From the NCBI GenBank assembly GCA_947095535.1, contig OX352774.1:247343825-247407824 (forward strand): a stretch of DNA of 64,000 nt, in the 5' to 3' direction. A program made the position numbers and the translations under genes. This DNA is from Poecilobothrus nobilitatus. Lineage: Eukaryota; Arthropoda; Insecta; Diptera; Dolichopodidae. The notes below the pieces were generated by a model. That model was given only the letters and a program-made list of their open reading frames with translations. It did not search any database and was not told the DNA's origin. Below, piece by piece: positions 39,445 to 50,433 of this stretch. The first letter of the stretch is position 1. Every line of letters begins with the position of its first letter.

Positions 39445-39541
39445 TGTACATTTAACAGATCTGCATTTCATATACATGTCTGTTATATTAAATATACTTA
39501 TTATATGAAATGGAAATCTTTTAAATGTACACGATTTAAAA
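39445..39541. ncRNA. miRNA-like hairpin (candidate)
   Basis: Two 30-nt arms (39445-39474 and 39512-39541) pair at 27 of 30 positions, with single mismatches at arm positions 12, 17 and 19, around a 37-nt loop. The 97-nt length, mostly continuous pairing and isolated internal mismatches resemble an animal pre-miRNA inside an intron. A tiny inverted-repeat transposon is the main alternative, since no target duplication or second copy was noticed. The transcribed strand is unknown, and I recognise no known mature sequence. Confidence 0.4.
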
Positions 39542-41316
39542 AAAAAAAAATGAAAATTCTTAACACATTAAACAAAATATATGTGTTAAACTTTAAAATA
39601 AATTAAAAATTTTAAATTAATTTATTTATTTAATAATTTTTTTTTTTCATTTTTTTTTTTTTTAATTTTATTATCAAAATATTATATTCTATTAAATTTA
39701 AATTATTACTACATTAATGAATATTTTATGTTAAAAAAAAAATAAAAAGTAAAATATTATGACTCATTTACATTGATAGTGTCAGAATAATTTGCTTCTT
39801 TTTTTTTTTTTTTTTATTGAACAATTATTATTATGTATTTTTAAATAGCATTCAATTTAACTTTAATTATTGCCTATAAATTTACAAAATGAAAAGTATA
39901 AATATAGATAAAAACCAACTTAAATAAGAATTTCAAGTATTCATTTTTAATTTATAGATACAAATAGCAAAAAGTGTTTTTGTAAATGGATTTTTATATC
40001 AATATAAAAATACGATTGAAAAATTTAAATTTAAATTTTATGTCAATTTCAAATGTACGAACGTACATACATTAATTTGTATTAATTTTTTTGATAAAAT
40101 TGATGCTTATAACTATTAGCAATAAGATTTGATTTTATTTTCAATTATTTTAATTAATTTTTTTCCACATATACATATACATATATTAAATAAATTATAT
40201 AGAAATAAAAAACACCTTGATTTTTTTGCAATTCTATATGAGCAAAAAACTTTGGTTCTATCTACATATATACATATGTATATGTATATTTAGTTGGTTT
40301 AATTGAATTTAGTTCTTAATTGCTATAACAGAATGTTTATTGAAAAATGATTTTAATATATTAAATATAATATATAGATTAACACTTTAGAATGTTATCC
40401 AATGTAAATTTTTGTAAAATTACAAGTTATGTAGCTGCTTTGAACGTTTGAACGGCACCGCACCACCTATACTAATTGACCCCAAATTAATAAAACACAT
40501 GGACAAAAGGACAAAAATATTAAATTTTAATTGAAAGACATTTTTTTTTTTTTTGTTTTTCCTTGTCACACCTCGAAAGAGCATAGGGCATTCATTCACT
40601 AAGTCATTTATTATTCATATTTGAATTTGACTAAGTTTCAGTTTCTGAAATTTTACTAAGCCGTTGATTACTCGGCTGTAGTGTAGCTATTGTATAAGAC
40701 TGTAAAGACATTGAAATACACAATATTGAAAAACATAATATGTACTAAATGTAAGTTAAATGTTTAATTAAATTATGTTTATTCTATAAATGTAACAAAA
40801 TAATAAAATACACACATACATAGTTAAAAAAAAATGTATTTGAAAAAAATTAATTTGCAAAAAAAAATTTTTAGTAATTTAAATTTTTTCACAATTCTTT
40901 TACTTAAAACATTATTTTTGTTTTTTTCTTCAGAATTATAATAGCAAAAAAAAAAAAAACAAATCCACTTTGACAACTTGTCATCATCATAAAATCATTA
41001 ATATAATTTTTAAGTGATTATTCAAATTGCTATATACTTTTAAAAGACTAACTACCTATATATATATATAATAGATACAATTAAATTTTTTATATTGAAA
41101 TTTAAAGCTAATAAAAAAATCACAAAACAAAGGAAAAAAAAAAAATTTTTTTATAAAAAAACGAAAATTTTAACAATTTTTAAATATACAAAATTAACAA
41201 GCGTGAAAACTTTTTTATTCAATGACAAAAATAAGTAAAGTAAAAAAAAAACAAAAAAAAAAAAAATATCTTATAGAATTTTTAGAAATAAAAATAATTT
41301 AAAATAATTTTCATAC
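39542..41316. other. AT-rich intronic sequence next to Ly6 exon 1
   Basis: Mostly poly-A/T. The block 40430-40700 is somewhat less AT-rich (for example GAACGGCACCGCACCACC), but no feature could be assigned. Confidence 0.45.
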
Positions 41317-41377
41317 CTGATGAGAAAATTACTGTAAGTAAAAGTACTGTTGCCAAAATATATCCACTCTTGATCAT
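41317..41377 (-). CDS. UPAR/Ly6-domain secreted protein, exon 1 (signal peptide)
   Basis: On the minus strand the ATG is at 41377. The exon encodes MIKSGYILATVLLLTVIFSS plus one base, and ends in CAG|GTATGA. A short basic start, a long hydrophobic core and small residues at the end make a textbook signal peptide, with cleavage expected around residue 20-23. The phase-1 donor matches the phase-1 acceptor of exon 2 (10491-10682), giving Ala21 across the junction and then NALLKCWRC. The 5' leader may include more exons to the right; no promoter element stands out. Confidence 0.82.
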
Positions 41378-42971
41378 TTTAAAATATTATATTTTTTTTT
41401 TTTATAATTTATATTAATTTTTAATTTATTAATTTTTTTTTTTTTTTTCTTGGAAAATGTAAAACTGGTCAAATTTATTATTCACAATACTTTAAAATCT
41501 TTTTTTTTTCAATCTAAATAAAAATTAAAAAAAACAAAAATAAAATTAATTATTATTATATTATTATTATACAAGTAATAATAAATTAAATGAAATAATT
41601 AATACAATAATTAATAAAAACTACAAATCAAAAAAAAAAAAACCAATTAAAAATTTAACTTAAAATAAATAAAACTAAAAAAAAAAACAAAATTTTATTA
41701 ATTATTAATTAAAACTAAAATAAAACATAATAAAATTATGATATTGTCAAATTTTCTACACTATTTAAATTTTTTGAATTTTTAAAAATTTATACAAATT
41801 ACTTTTATTGTTTTTTTTTTTTTTTTTTTTAATTAAAATCTATTAAAAATTTTTATTTTTTTTTTTTTTTAATATTGAAATTAACGACTTGTTTTTTTTT
41901 TTTTTTTGTTTTCACCGTTTACAACTATTATAACCGTTACCAAATATAAAAACAATAATCTGTTTTGAATACACCAACGTTTTAATACAAACTAATCTAA
42001 ATTTTCAATTGACAAAATTTTGAAAATAATTCATTAAAAGAAAAAAATAACAAAACAAATATGTACTACACAAAGATAACATTAAAGAAAAAAAGCGCGC
42101 AAAAACACAACCCAAGTTCTCTGAAATATTCTCAAAAATCAAAAAGAAAATAAAAATAAAATTACTAAAAAGTAAAAATCAAAACATTATAAAAAAAATA
42201 AAGTTTCCCTCCAATATTATATCTTAAAATTATAATTTATTTATGTATAGTATGTATATGAAAAATGCAATAGCAACATAATAATAAATAAAAAAATGTA
42301 TATAAACTTTTGATATTATAAACTTAATATTATGCCAATAGATGTGTCAAACTGTCAATACCTAAATATACTACTATTTTAATTTATTCATATTGCAAAA
42401 CACATTCAAATGAAATTGTTGCTAGAAAGCTAGAAACATTGTTGTACAGTTTATTCAAAAAAAGTTTTTATATTGATGAACTGAAACAACCAATATTCGG
42501 TGTATTGCTAAAGATTATTTTACTACTAGACTACATTTGTAAATTAATTTCATACATACATACATAATAATTACATGTATATGCATATGAAAAATTCCAA
42601 ATCTGTATACTTTTTATATGTTGCTAGAAAATTAAATAGAACAAAAAAAAAAAATAAAATAAAAGAAAATATTTTGTAATAATAGAAAAAGTGTTAGGAT
42701 AGATTTTTATCAATATTGAATGGTAAATAATAAATATAATTATTAATTACTAAGAAATAGTATATAATAACTGTAGAATGTTATTAAATAAGAATATGAT
42801 AAAATTCAAATCATAATTTAATTTTAATACAAAAAAAAAAAAAAATAAAGAAAACACTATTCCTTATTTACTACATTAAAATATATGTTTATAAAAAGAA
42901 AACGGTTAAATTAACTTTAAAATGTTTGATATATTTATATAATTTTTCATATATTTTTTAAAAAAATAAAT
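41378..42971. other. Upstream region of the Ly6-domain gene
   Basis: Long T and A tracts (41388-41450, 41812-41910). The Ly6 promoter is expected here or further right, but no TATA, initiator or downstream promoter element can be picked out. Confidence 0.4.
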
Positions 42972-43152
42972 ATTTTTTTTTAATGCATTTCTCTGCCACA
43001 TAAAGAAATTACACAGCCTTTCCTGTTCAGGCGTCGCTGTAAACATCGTAAGGGGGAATAACTCTTATCACGTGTGTGGGATTCGAACCCACACTCCCTC
43101 GGTGTTTACAGCGTATTGTATATGCTCTTAACCACTAGGCCACAGAGGCCCC
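42972..43152 (-). repeat. tRNA-derived SINE, copy 1
   Basis: On the minus strand it starts GGGGCCTCTGTGGCCTAGTGG (A-box TGGCCTAGTGG) and has the B-box GGTTCGAATCC inside a perfect GTGGG/CCCAC T-arm. It continues into a tRNA-unrelated body with CCTGAACAGGAAAGGC and ends in an A-rich tail. The anticodon region does not fold as a tRNA. The internal A and B boxes would serve RNA polymerase III. Confidence 0.88.
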
Positions 43153-43635
43153 AAATTAAATTTTTATATAAGTTTAAAATTTATAAGCCCATAATATATT
43201 ATTACAAGTTGTTCATTATTAAAGTAAATAAACAAACTGTATTTGACTGTAGTTGATCTATATAAAAACAATTTTTGAAAACGATTTAAATCACTTATTT
43301 TAACTGTTAATCAAAAACGTTTCACCCAAATATATAATATTAACTCTGCTCTAATTTTTTTTTTTTTTTTAGAACGTTATTAATAAATAATTATTTATAA
43401 GCAAAATAAAATTATTTTTTTGTTTCCGCCATACATATATTTACACATTTATTAAATTTTAATTCGATGTGACAATAAATAAACAACAAGCTAGCTATTA
43501 AAGAAAAATTTCTGTTTTTTTTTTTGTTTAAATGAAAATTAAAGAAAGGACGAAATCAAAAATTTAATTTTATAAATAAATTTTACATCACTTTTTACAT
43601 GGTTTGTTCAAAATATTATTTAGAATGTTATCCGA
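43153..43635. other. AT-rich spacer between SINE copy 1 and a LINE relic
   Basis: Nothing recognised. This sequence lies upstream of Ly6 exon 1 on the minus strand, so it could in principle be part of that gene's 5' region. Confidence 0.45.
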
Positions 43636-44450
43636 AAAATAAGTGAACTTTCAGATCTAGGATCTTTATAAGATCTAGGAATTAGAGGGAAATAGGATAA
43701 GAGAGGAAAATTGTAAGGTAAATTAAAAACGAACCTGTTCAGATTCTTTTTGAAAAATTGAAAATTATGTAATGAACCATATCTATTAGCGGGGGATACA
43801 TTGAATGGAGGCATGCTCCTGATTTTACCGGTTCTCACAATAAAAGAATTAACATATCTAGTTTTGAACGAACTAGGAATTTTAATGGTGTATAAAATGA
43901 TGGTGTATAATCCATTAGAATTGTTTTAAGAGAGATATTTAGGTTAGCGAGGAGTTTAGTTAAATAGAACAAGGTTCATTGCATACCAAATATATATATA
44001 AAAAAGAGAAAATGCCTATAGTTTTTCGATGAATTACTAACAGGAGGAATAAAGGAACCTGAACAATAGCTGGAGCATCAAATAGGTTTAGGGCGCAATT
44101 TTAGTTTTTGTCCAGATAACCAAATTAAGAATGAGGTGCGCCATACCATATGTGAGAGTTATACTCTATCTTAGGTCGAATATAAGAATATAAGGATTTA
44201 TGTATTTTTCACTCTTCGAATATAAGAATATAAGGATTTATGTATTTTTAACTCCTTTGTAATGCATAGAGGAATTGACTCTTATCGGAGTATCAATAAC
44301 AAAGTTAGAAGCCTGTTAAATGATGATTTTATGGTCAAATGCTAGAAACTTGCTGGATATAAAGATTTTGATTTTGTTACGAATCTGTCATCCGAAAAAA
44401 TAAAACTGATCATCAAAAATTCATAAAGACAAGAAAACTTGAATTTTTGT
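43636..44450 (-). pseudogene. Non-LTR retrotransposon (CR1/Jockey-like) 3' end
   Basis: Read on the minus strand in shifting frames, this gives the classic end of an insect non-LTR reverse transcriptase protein. YIRPKIEYNSHIWYGAPHS is at about 44128-44190, then DAPAI and HRKTIGIFSLFY, then IKIPSS..RYVNSFIVRTGKI..PPFNVSPANRY with NFQFFKKNLNRF. In intact relatives the order is the same: the IRPKLEYxSxIW motif, HRRNVxxLSLFYRY, then the VRTxxLWNSLP tail. At least two frameshifts and several stops make it dead. A 40-bp direct duplication (44176-44255) lies just upstream of the YIRPK motif. It gives the best anchor for the poorer copies at 13860 and 48980. Confidence 0.8.
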
Positions 44451-44615
44451 ATTTCTGAGAAATACTTAAATGCAAATGCATTCTAAAATACTATAAAAAA
44501 GGAAAATTAAAGACGTTTACAGTATAGAAGAAAGATATATTATTCAAAGCTGCGTTGAACCAACACAAAAATAAGAAGACTGTTTGCAAATTAATTTGAA
44601 AAAAATGTAAAAAAT

Positions 44616-44808
44616 GGGGCCTCGGTACCCTAGTGGGTAAAAGCGTATAAAATACGATGTAAACACCGAGGGAGTGTGGGTTCGAATCCCACACACGTCC
44701 TAAGAGTAATTCACCCTTACTACATGTACAGCCACGCCTGAACAGGAAAGGCTTTGTAATTTCCTTGTTAAATTTATGTACCAGAGAAATCTACCAAAAA
44801 AAAAATTT
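44616..44808 (+). repeat. tRNA-derived SINE, copy 2
   Basis: It starts GGGGCCTCGGTACCCTAGTGGG, has the B-box GGTTCGAATCC at 44679-44689, then the shared body CGCCTGAACAGGAAAGGC. It ends in ATCTACCAAAAAAAAAA, where the last phrase is duplicated. It is the same family as 42972-43152, in the opposite orientation and 1.5 kb away. Confidence 0.88.
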
Positions 44809-44962
44809 AAATCTACCAAAAAAAAAAATTGTTTTTTAATTTTCATAAATTTTAAATATCTATTTTAAACTCATAAAAAATAAAAAAAATATTATTTTTT
44901 AATACTTATTATTTATTTATTATACATGATTTTATATAAATTCTCTAGATTCTAGATTATTA

Positions 44963-44997
<35 letters not shown>

Positions 44998-46398
44998 TGC
45001 TTATTATTTTTAATAATATAATTAATGCCAAGTTTTATATAATTAATACCAAAAATATTTTTTTTTGCTTGTTACTTTCAAATTTTCTATAAGGATAACA
45101 AAAAATTAATGACAGGATATAAGTTAAAGTATGTTGTAAAAATTTAACTCCTGTCAAATTACATTAATACCTTTTAATAGTATATACTTTTGTTATGTTT
45201 ATAAATATAATTCACTATTTTAATTCAACATTAACTTTCACCCTATTCACTTTAACTAAACAATTACTAATATAAATATAAGTACAAGGTGTTCTAAAAT
45301 TCTATACCTATTAATTATAGAATTTTTGTTTATAATTTAATCAGAATACTAAAAACAAAATAATAATTGTAGGAATGATTAATTATTAATAAATTTCCAA
45401 ACTTATTTATCTTATACGCAATAGTTATATTTTCCTCCTCTTTTCATTTTAATTTTTCTTTTTTAATAGAACATTTTTTTTGTCGTGCATGTTTTTTCTA
45501 TACGCTTTAGATTTACATGGGTAGACATTTTTTTTTTAAACATTTCATCTCGATGCTAAACAGTTCTTGGAATCTTCTTGGTTTTTGGATGAAGAGTAAG
45601 TCAAACATTTTTGTAGAGTTTTTTAGTATTATATCTTAGTCCCCAAGGCTTCCAAGCACTTAAAAGATCAACTTACTCTTAAAGCAATTATATACTGTGT
45701 AAATCTGTACAGAGACTTAGTACAGACCTTTCTCAAAATAAGCATTTTAAAAACTCAAAGCTTAAACTTAATTAATAATTCAAATGCAAGTAAAATTCAG
45801 ACAATTAAATTGTCAAATTGGAAAAATCTTTTGTTTTTTTTGGGTTAAAATTTTAATAATCTTTTTTAAAAATTTAATTCATTTAGAAAAAAATTTTTCT
45901 TCATAAATGTTTTGATATTTTATTAAAATCATTTGAGGCACCTTTTACAATTTACGATATTTTAATTTAAGTGCGTTTTATAATCTCTTATAAGGAACAC
46001 ACATGGAAATACGTTCAAATTTTATGGTCATTACAAATAGAAAAAATAAATAGAATGGTTTTACTAAAACTAAAATATTTGTTCTTATTTTCTTTAATGT
46101 ACCTTAATTTATATAGTTAGATATATAGTTAGATAAAATATCTAAGCATTACTATACAAAAAAAAAAGAAAATACCAATTCTTTTACTCCTTATATAATT
46201 TTTTTTATATACATATAGTTTATATATTTTACAATAAAAAAATTGGGCACGTCCTTTCAATTTGTTGTTTTTTAAGTTTCGATATTTTGAAAGCGGATTT
46301 TATACCTGTGCTTATCGTTTTTACCGTCATATTTATAGAACCGGCAAAAGTTGGTAAAATGACTTTTTTTTTAAGGAATTAATTGTTAGTGCATAAAA

Positions 46399-46448
<50 letters not shown>

Positions 46449-47395
46449 TATGTATAATATGTAAAACCAGATAGTAAATACTGCTAAATTGAAGAAAAGA
46501 AATAGGGTGGTTATTTTAATGTTTCAATATCCTGTTATTTGTATATCTATACACAAATTAATATACAAATACATGGTTTTAAATTCTATAAATAAATTCT
46601 GCGGGTTCGTTAAAATACCAATAATGTATTGATTAACAAATTCTCCTTTTTTTTAGTTTAATTTAAAATAGTGGCTATCTATGAATAGAAATTTAAAAAA
46701 AATAGCTTTCTTTTAATATTAAACGAAGATATCAAATATCTTTAGATATCTGATATTTATTCCATTAAATTTAAAGATTATTTTAACAACTAATAAAATT
46801 TAATTAATGAATTTTTGATGTGAATTTACGAAGAGTATCTTCTAATTGAGATTTTTTTTATATATATAATAATATACAGTAGTTGATAAGATGGTTATCT
46901 TTAAAAGACTAGTCGGTTATGATGTAATATTCGTATAAGATAATTTAATGGAATGGAATAGTGGACATTCAATGGAAATTTGATAGAGGCTATTAGAAAA
47001 TTTATAAAGAAAATTTAATAGAGACAACTTTATATTGACTGTAAAGATAATCCTTGACCTGAATTTTACTTTATTAAAAGCAAATCATCAATTTTATAGA
47101 TTATAAAAATAAATAAAAAGTGATTTTTCAGAATCAAAACCAATAGAAAAGTATTTTCTTGATTTTTTTTTTTTTTCAAATGGAATATTTTCAGGTAACA
47201 GAAAATTAGAAACGGAAATTACATTCTGTATTTTAGGTAATATTGAACGGATATTGAACATTCTTTTAATATATAGCTTAATTCTTAGTTTATTACTATA
47301 ACTTTACTATTTATTACTTTAACTAAACAGAAAATTTGAATTATTAAAGTGAACTGCAAAATAAAATCAAATTTGTGAATACATACAAAAACATG
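44809..47395. other. AT-rich sequence with microsatellites
   Basis: TA dinucleotide runs lie at about 44966-44992 and 46400-46440. An imperfect hairpin of ATATC/GATAT phrases lies at 46728-46757. No gene or element ends were found. Confidence 0.5.
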
Positions 47396-48924
47396 AAAGA
47401 ATACAGTTGACTTTGTCAACTCTTAGATACCCGTACGAACCGTTAGTATGTTCACAGCCTGTCACTCTGTTTACAATATTATTTTTTTAATATTTTAGTA
47501 TTTTAAAATAATTTGGGTGAATTTTATAATTTCTAGAACTATGGGTTGTACATATATTCAAACTATATGTTTATATGTACATTCTTCAAAAGCGGATTCT
47601 AACCTTCCACATAACGAATATCAATCCAAAACTTTTTCAAATATTCTATAGTACCATTTAATAACTAAGCGGTAAATGTATATTAAATTTACTTAGTACA
47701 AAATAGTAAATATAATTTTAAATATTATATTATATTATATTTAAATATTCCATTGACAGAATAATTTCTTATAAGTACAATAAAATACATATATGTATGT
47801 AAATACGGCGCTATATAATATACATCTATACTAGTGACATATACGATATGTAAATAAACATGATATTATAATTATAAGTATGTATATATATCAATATCAT
47901 ATAAATAAAAATTCTTCAAGCAACCGTTATGTTGTTTATTTATTTACATTTTTTGTACTACGCATTATATTCTCAACAATTTCAAATTATCGAGTAAAAC
48001 AATATGCAAAAAAAATTCGTTAAAGAAATTTGTTAGAAAATTTGAAAAAATCAAGTAACACTTTCGTCAATTATAAAGTAACCCTATACTATTAAAAAAA
48101 GTTGTTCACAGAAATAAGAGTAGAATGTTGAAGCTTTAATTTTTGTGTATTACTTCAAAAAAAATTTAACAGGTGTTCAAATTACAGGTGTTTAAAAATA
48201 GGAAATTTTCAGTTTTTGACCCCTTACAGCTCCTAAACGGGGTGTAATACAAAAAAAATTTCTGAAATGACTCATACTTATTTTCAAAGACCGAACTTAA
48301 ACCATTTAGAAGATAGAAGGGTTAAAGGATTTTGCAAAATTTGAGTTTCGCATAACTGTAAATTTAGACACCGTATGCCACAAATATATATTTATTATAT
48401 ATATACTTTTAAAGCTAATAAAAGTAGTAATCGTTTGGCGTTTTCAAAATGAAGACATACCTTATACAACTTGTGCTATAACAATTTAAATATAAAGCTT
48501 TTTTGAACCTTTGGGGAGCTGTAGCTCCGTAACGGGTGGGGCTACAAAAAAAAGTTATAAAAAAAAAATAAATATTTTTGTGAGATCTATCAGTAGTTCA
48601 AATTTCATAGCTCTATTTCAAAAAAAATGTGGGGATCTAAAAGTTAGGTGTTCGAGAGCTCCCCTAAGTTTTGGTCCAAACTCAACCAAAGAAAATAGGG
48701 AACCTACAAATTACTCCCAGAATATTTTGTGTAAATTTCAAGATTCTAGCTTTCTTAGTTTTTGAGTTAGCGTGCTGACGGACGGACGGACATGGCTCAA
48801 TCGTCTTAGAATTTTTTTCTGATCCGATCCATACCTTTGAAGGTATATCTAGCTCACTTATTTCGAGGTGTTACAAACGGAGGAGTAATTTTATTATGCC
48901 CGATCCTATCGTACGGGTATAAAA
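47396..48924 (+). repeat. Long GTCY-type element, copy 2
   Basis: It is nearly identical to 16221-17794 across its length: the same start (AAGAATACAGTTGACTTTG), the same GATACCCGTACGAACC, the same body and the same end CCTATCGTACGGGTATAAA. Differences are small indels, for example loss of about 20 bp near 47831, and three instead of five GGAC units at 48777. The open frame at 48511-48765 is non-coding repeat. Confidence 0.82.
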
Positions 48925-48979
48925 AAATGAATTATGTAAGGAAAGGTATAGATTTTTTTTCTTCACGGTAAAGTGTCAC

Positions 48980-49560
48980 TAGGAAAGTGTTCCTTTATAC
49001 AACATATTGTAGGTTCAGATAATGGAGAGAGAAATTGGAGGGGCAAATAGGATAAGAGTGAAGAATGGGGAGGTTGAAATGAAGAAGAACTTGTTCAAGT
49101 TCTTTTTGAAAAATTGCATATTACATAAAGGACCATATCTTTAAGAGGAAAACAATTTGAATGGAAAGATTTTCCTGATTTTACCAATTCTCACAATAAA
49201 TGAGTTACCATTACCGCAATTTTGATCCACCTAAGAATGTCTACAGTGGAGCATCTAGGGATTTCCATAAAAGGAGCACTTGATACATATCTCTAGGATT
49301 GTGTTGGAATTATTTTAAGGGAGGCATTATTAGTTTTAGTTTAATAAAACAAGCGCCATTAGTCATTACATACAAGACACCTATAAAAGGAAGATAATAC
49401 TCCAATATTTCGACGAGTGTTAAAAGAAGTAAAGTGATTCGACCTGAACAATAAGTGGGTCGCCGATTTAGGTCGCAATTTTAGATTTTGGTTATGTAAC
49501 CTAATTAAGAATGAGGGGCACCAGCCCTTTAGTGCGTGTTCTCTTCCATCTTAGATTAGT
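48980..49560 (-). pseudogene. Non-LTR retrotransposon 3' end, decayed
   Basis: It is the same relic family as 43636-44450. Shared phrases include AGTTCTTTTTGAAAAATTG, GGACCATATCT, CCTGATTTTACC, TTCTCACAATAAATGAG, ACCTGAACAATAA, GCAATTTTAG and TTAAGAATGAGG. The YIRPK region is recognisable only by DNA alignment. It stops about 20 bp before the first U segment. Confidence 0.65.
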
Positions 49561-49580
49561 AGTATAGGCTAGGCCAATTC

Positions 49581-49958
49581 TGGACCAGGAAGTGACGTAG
49601 AGATAAGATAAGAGGTATGACTCAGCAATGAGTCATCAATGAGTCATAGCAGGAAGTGACGTCACATCCTGTTTTGATAAGAGATATTGAGTCATCAAAA
49701 ACAGGTTTTTAAAATCTTGAATAACAGGCACCCAGATATTTTTTAAAAACAATATTTTAAAGTTTTAATTTTGTTTGATTGCTTTGAAAAATAGTAAAAT
49801 AATTTTTTGTTTTGCAGTCATTCATATTGTATGATAAGAACTTTGTTTTAGAATATATTAAGTGTGTTTGCATTTTAACAAAAAAAAAGTTGCGGTTTTA
49901 ATTTTTCATGTTGATATGAAGTATGTAACTATTCAAATTTTTGTGTGACGTCAGGGGA
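49581..49958 (+). promoter_or_regulatory. U0: bZIP/GATA site cluster upstream of element E copy A
   Basis: This is the right-hand part of the U spacer. It carries TGACTCA (49618), TGAGTCA (49629, 49640, 49688), TGACGTCA (49657, 49946), a half CRE TGACGTAG (49593) and AGATAAGATAAG (49601). An imperfect palindrome CAGGAAG-TGACGTCA-CATCCTG surrounds the second CRE listed. AP-1 and CRE are bZIP-factor sites and GATAAG binds GATA factors, so enhancer activity on the gene at 50434 is a fair inference. The left part of U is missing here. Confidence 0.6.
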
Positions 49959-50376
49959 TTCCATACATTTTAATTGAGATTGAATATGAATAAATAACAT
50001 ATAAATTTTCTTATCTGTATTAATAGTATAAAACATTTTGTTAATTTTTCTGTGGTTTCTTGAACTTGAAATTCTGAAAAGAAAAAAGAACAAATAAGAA
50101 ATTTGGTTTCCAGTTTTATATGTTCTAACAAATATTAGATAATTTTAAAGTAAAAACTAATATTGCAAGCTTTTCTTACGAATTAAAGTTAAAATTGTGG
50201 AAATTGCGGTTTTGTCTGTTTCATAAAGATTGATATAATATTATAAGGAAAAAAAATAATATTATTTATGTTCCAAATAATTAAAATGAATTGAAGTTAC
50301 AAAGTTATGGTAATAACTTATGTAATATGATGCAAAAATATTTGATAAAATTAATATAATTTAGATAAAAAATTTG

Positions 50377-50384
50377 TATAAAAG
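50377..50384 (+). promoter_or_regulatory. TATA box of the polyQ gene, copy A
   Basis: TATAAAAG lies 50 bp before the ATG. It is conserved in sequence and position in copies B and C, which supports function. Confidence 0.65.
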
Positions 50385-50433
50385 AGCTAAACAAGCTGTA
50401 CTTATTAATTAATTCAATTTAAAATTTGTAAGG

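Larger units (their letters stand above)
10683..41316 (-). other. Intron 1 of the Ly6-domain gene (about 30.6 kb)
   Basis: It is bounded by the donor GTATGA after exon 1 and the acceptor TTTTACAG before exon 2. Both junctions are phase 1, so the split codon reads G|CT (Ala). The intron contains the nested hAT elements, non-LTR and copia relics, several GTCY repeats, one Foldback-like element, minisatellites and the hairpin at 39445. Large first introns between the signal-peptide exon and the Ly6 domain are unremarkable in insects, and this one has grown mainly by insertion. Confidence 0.75.

Noticed and set aside
43074..43256. Frame starting MWDSNPHSLGVY (also minus strand 44491-44694)
   Set aside because: This is the translated T-arm and B-box of the tRNA-derived SINE, not a gene.
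44616..44700. Functional tRNA gene
   Set aside because: A and B boxes and the T-arm are good, but the acceptor and anticodon arms do not form and the sequence continues into a SINE body present twice.
45090..45175. Loose inverted pair ATTAATGACAGGAT / TCCTGTCAAATTACATTAAT
   Set aside because: The arms need several gaps, and no flanking duplication is present.
46728..46757. Imperfect ATATC/GATAT hairpin
   Set aside because: Simple AT-type sequence; expected often in DNA of this composition.
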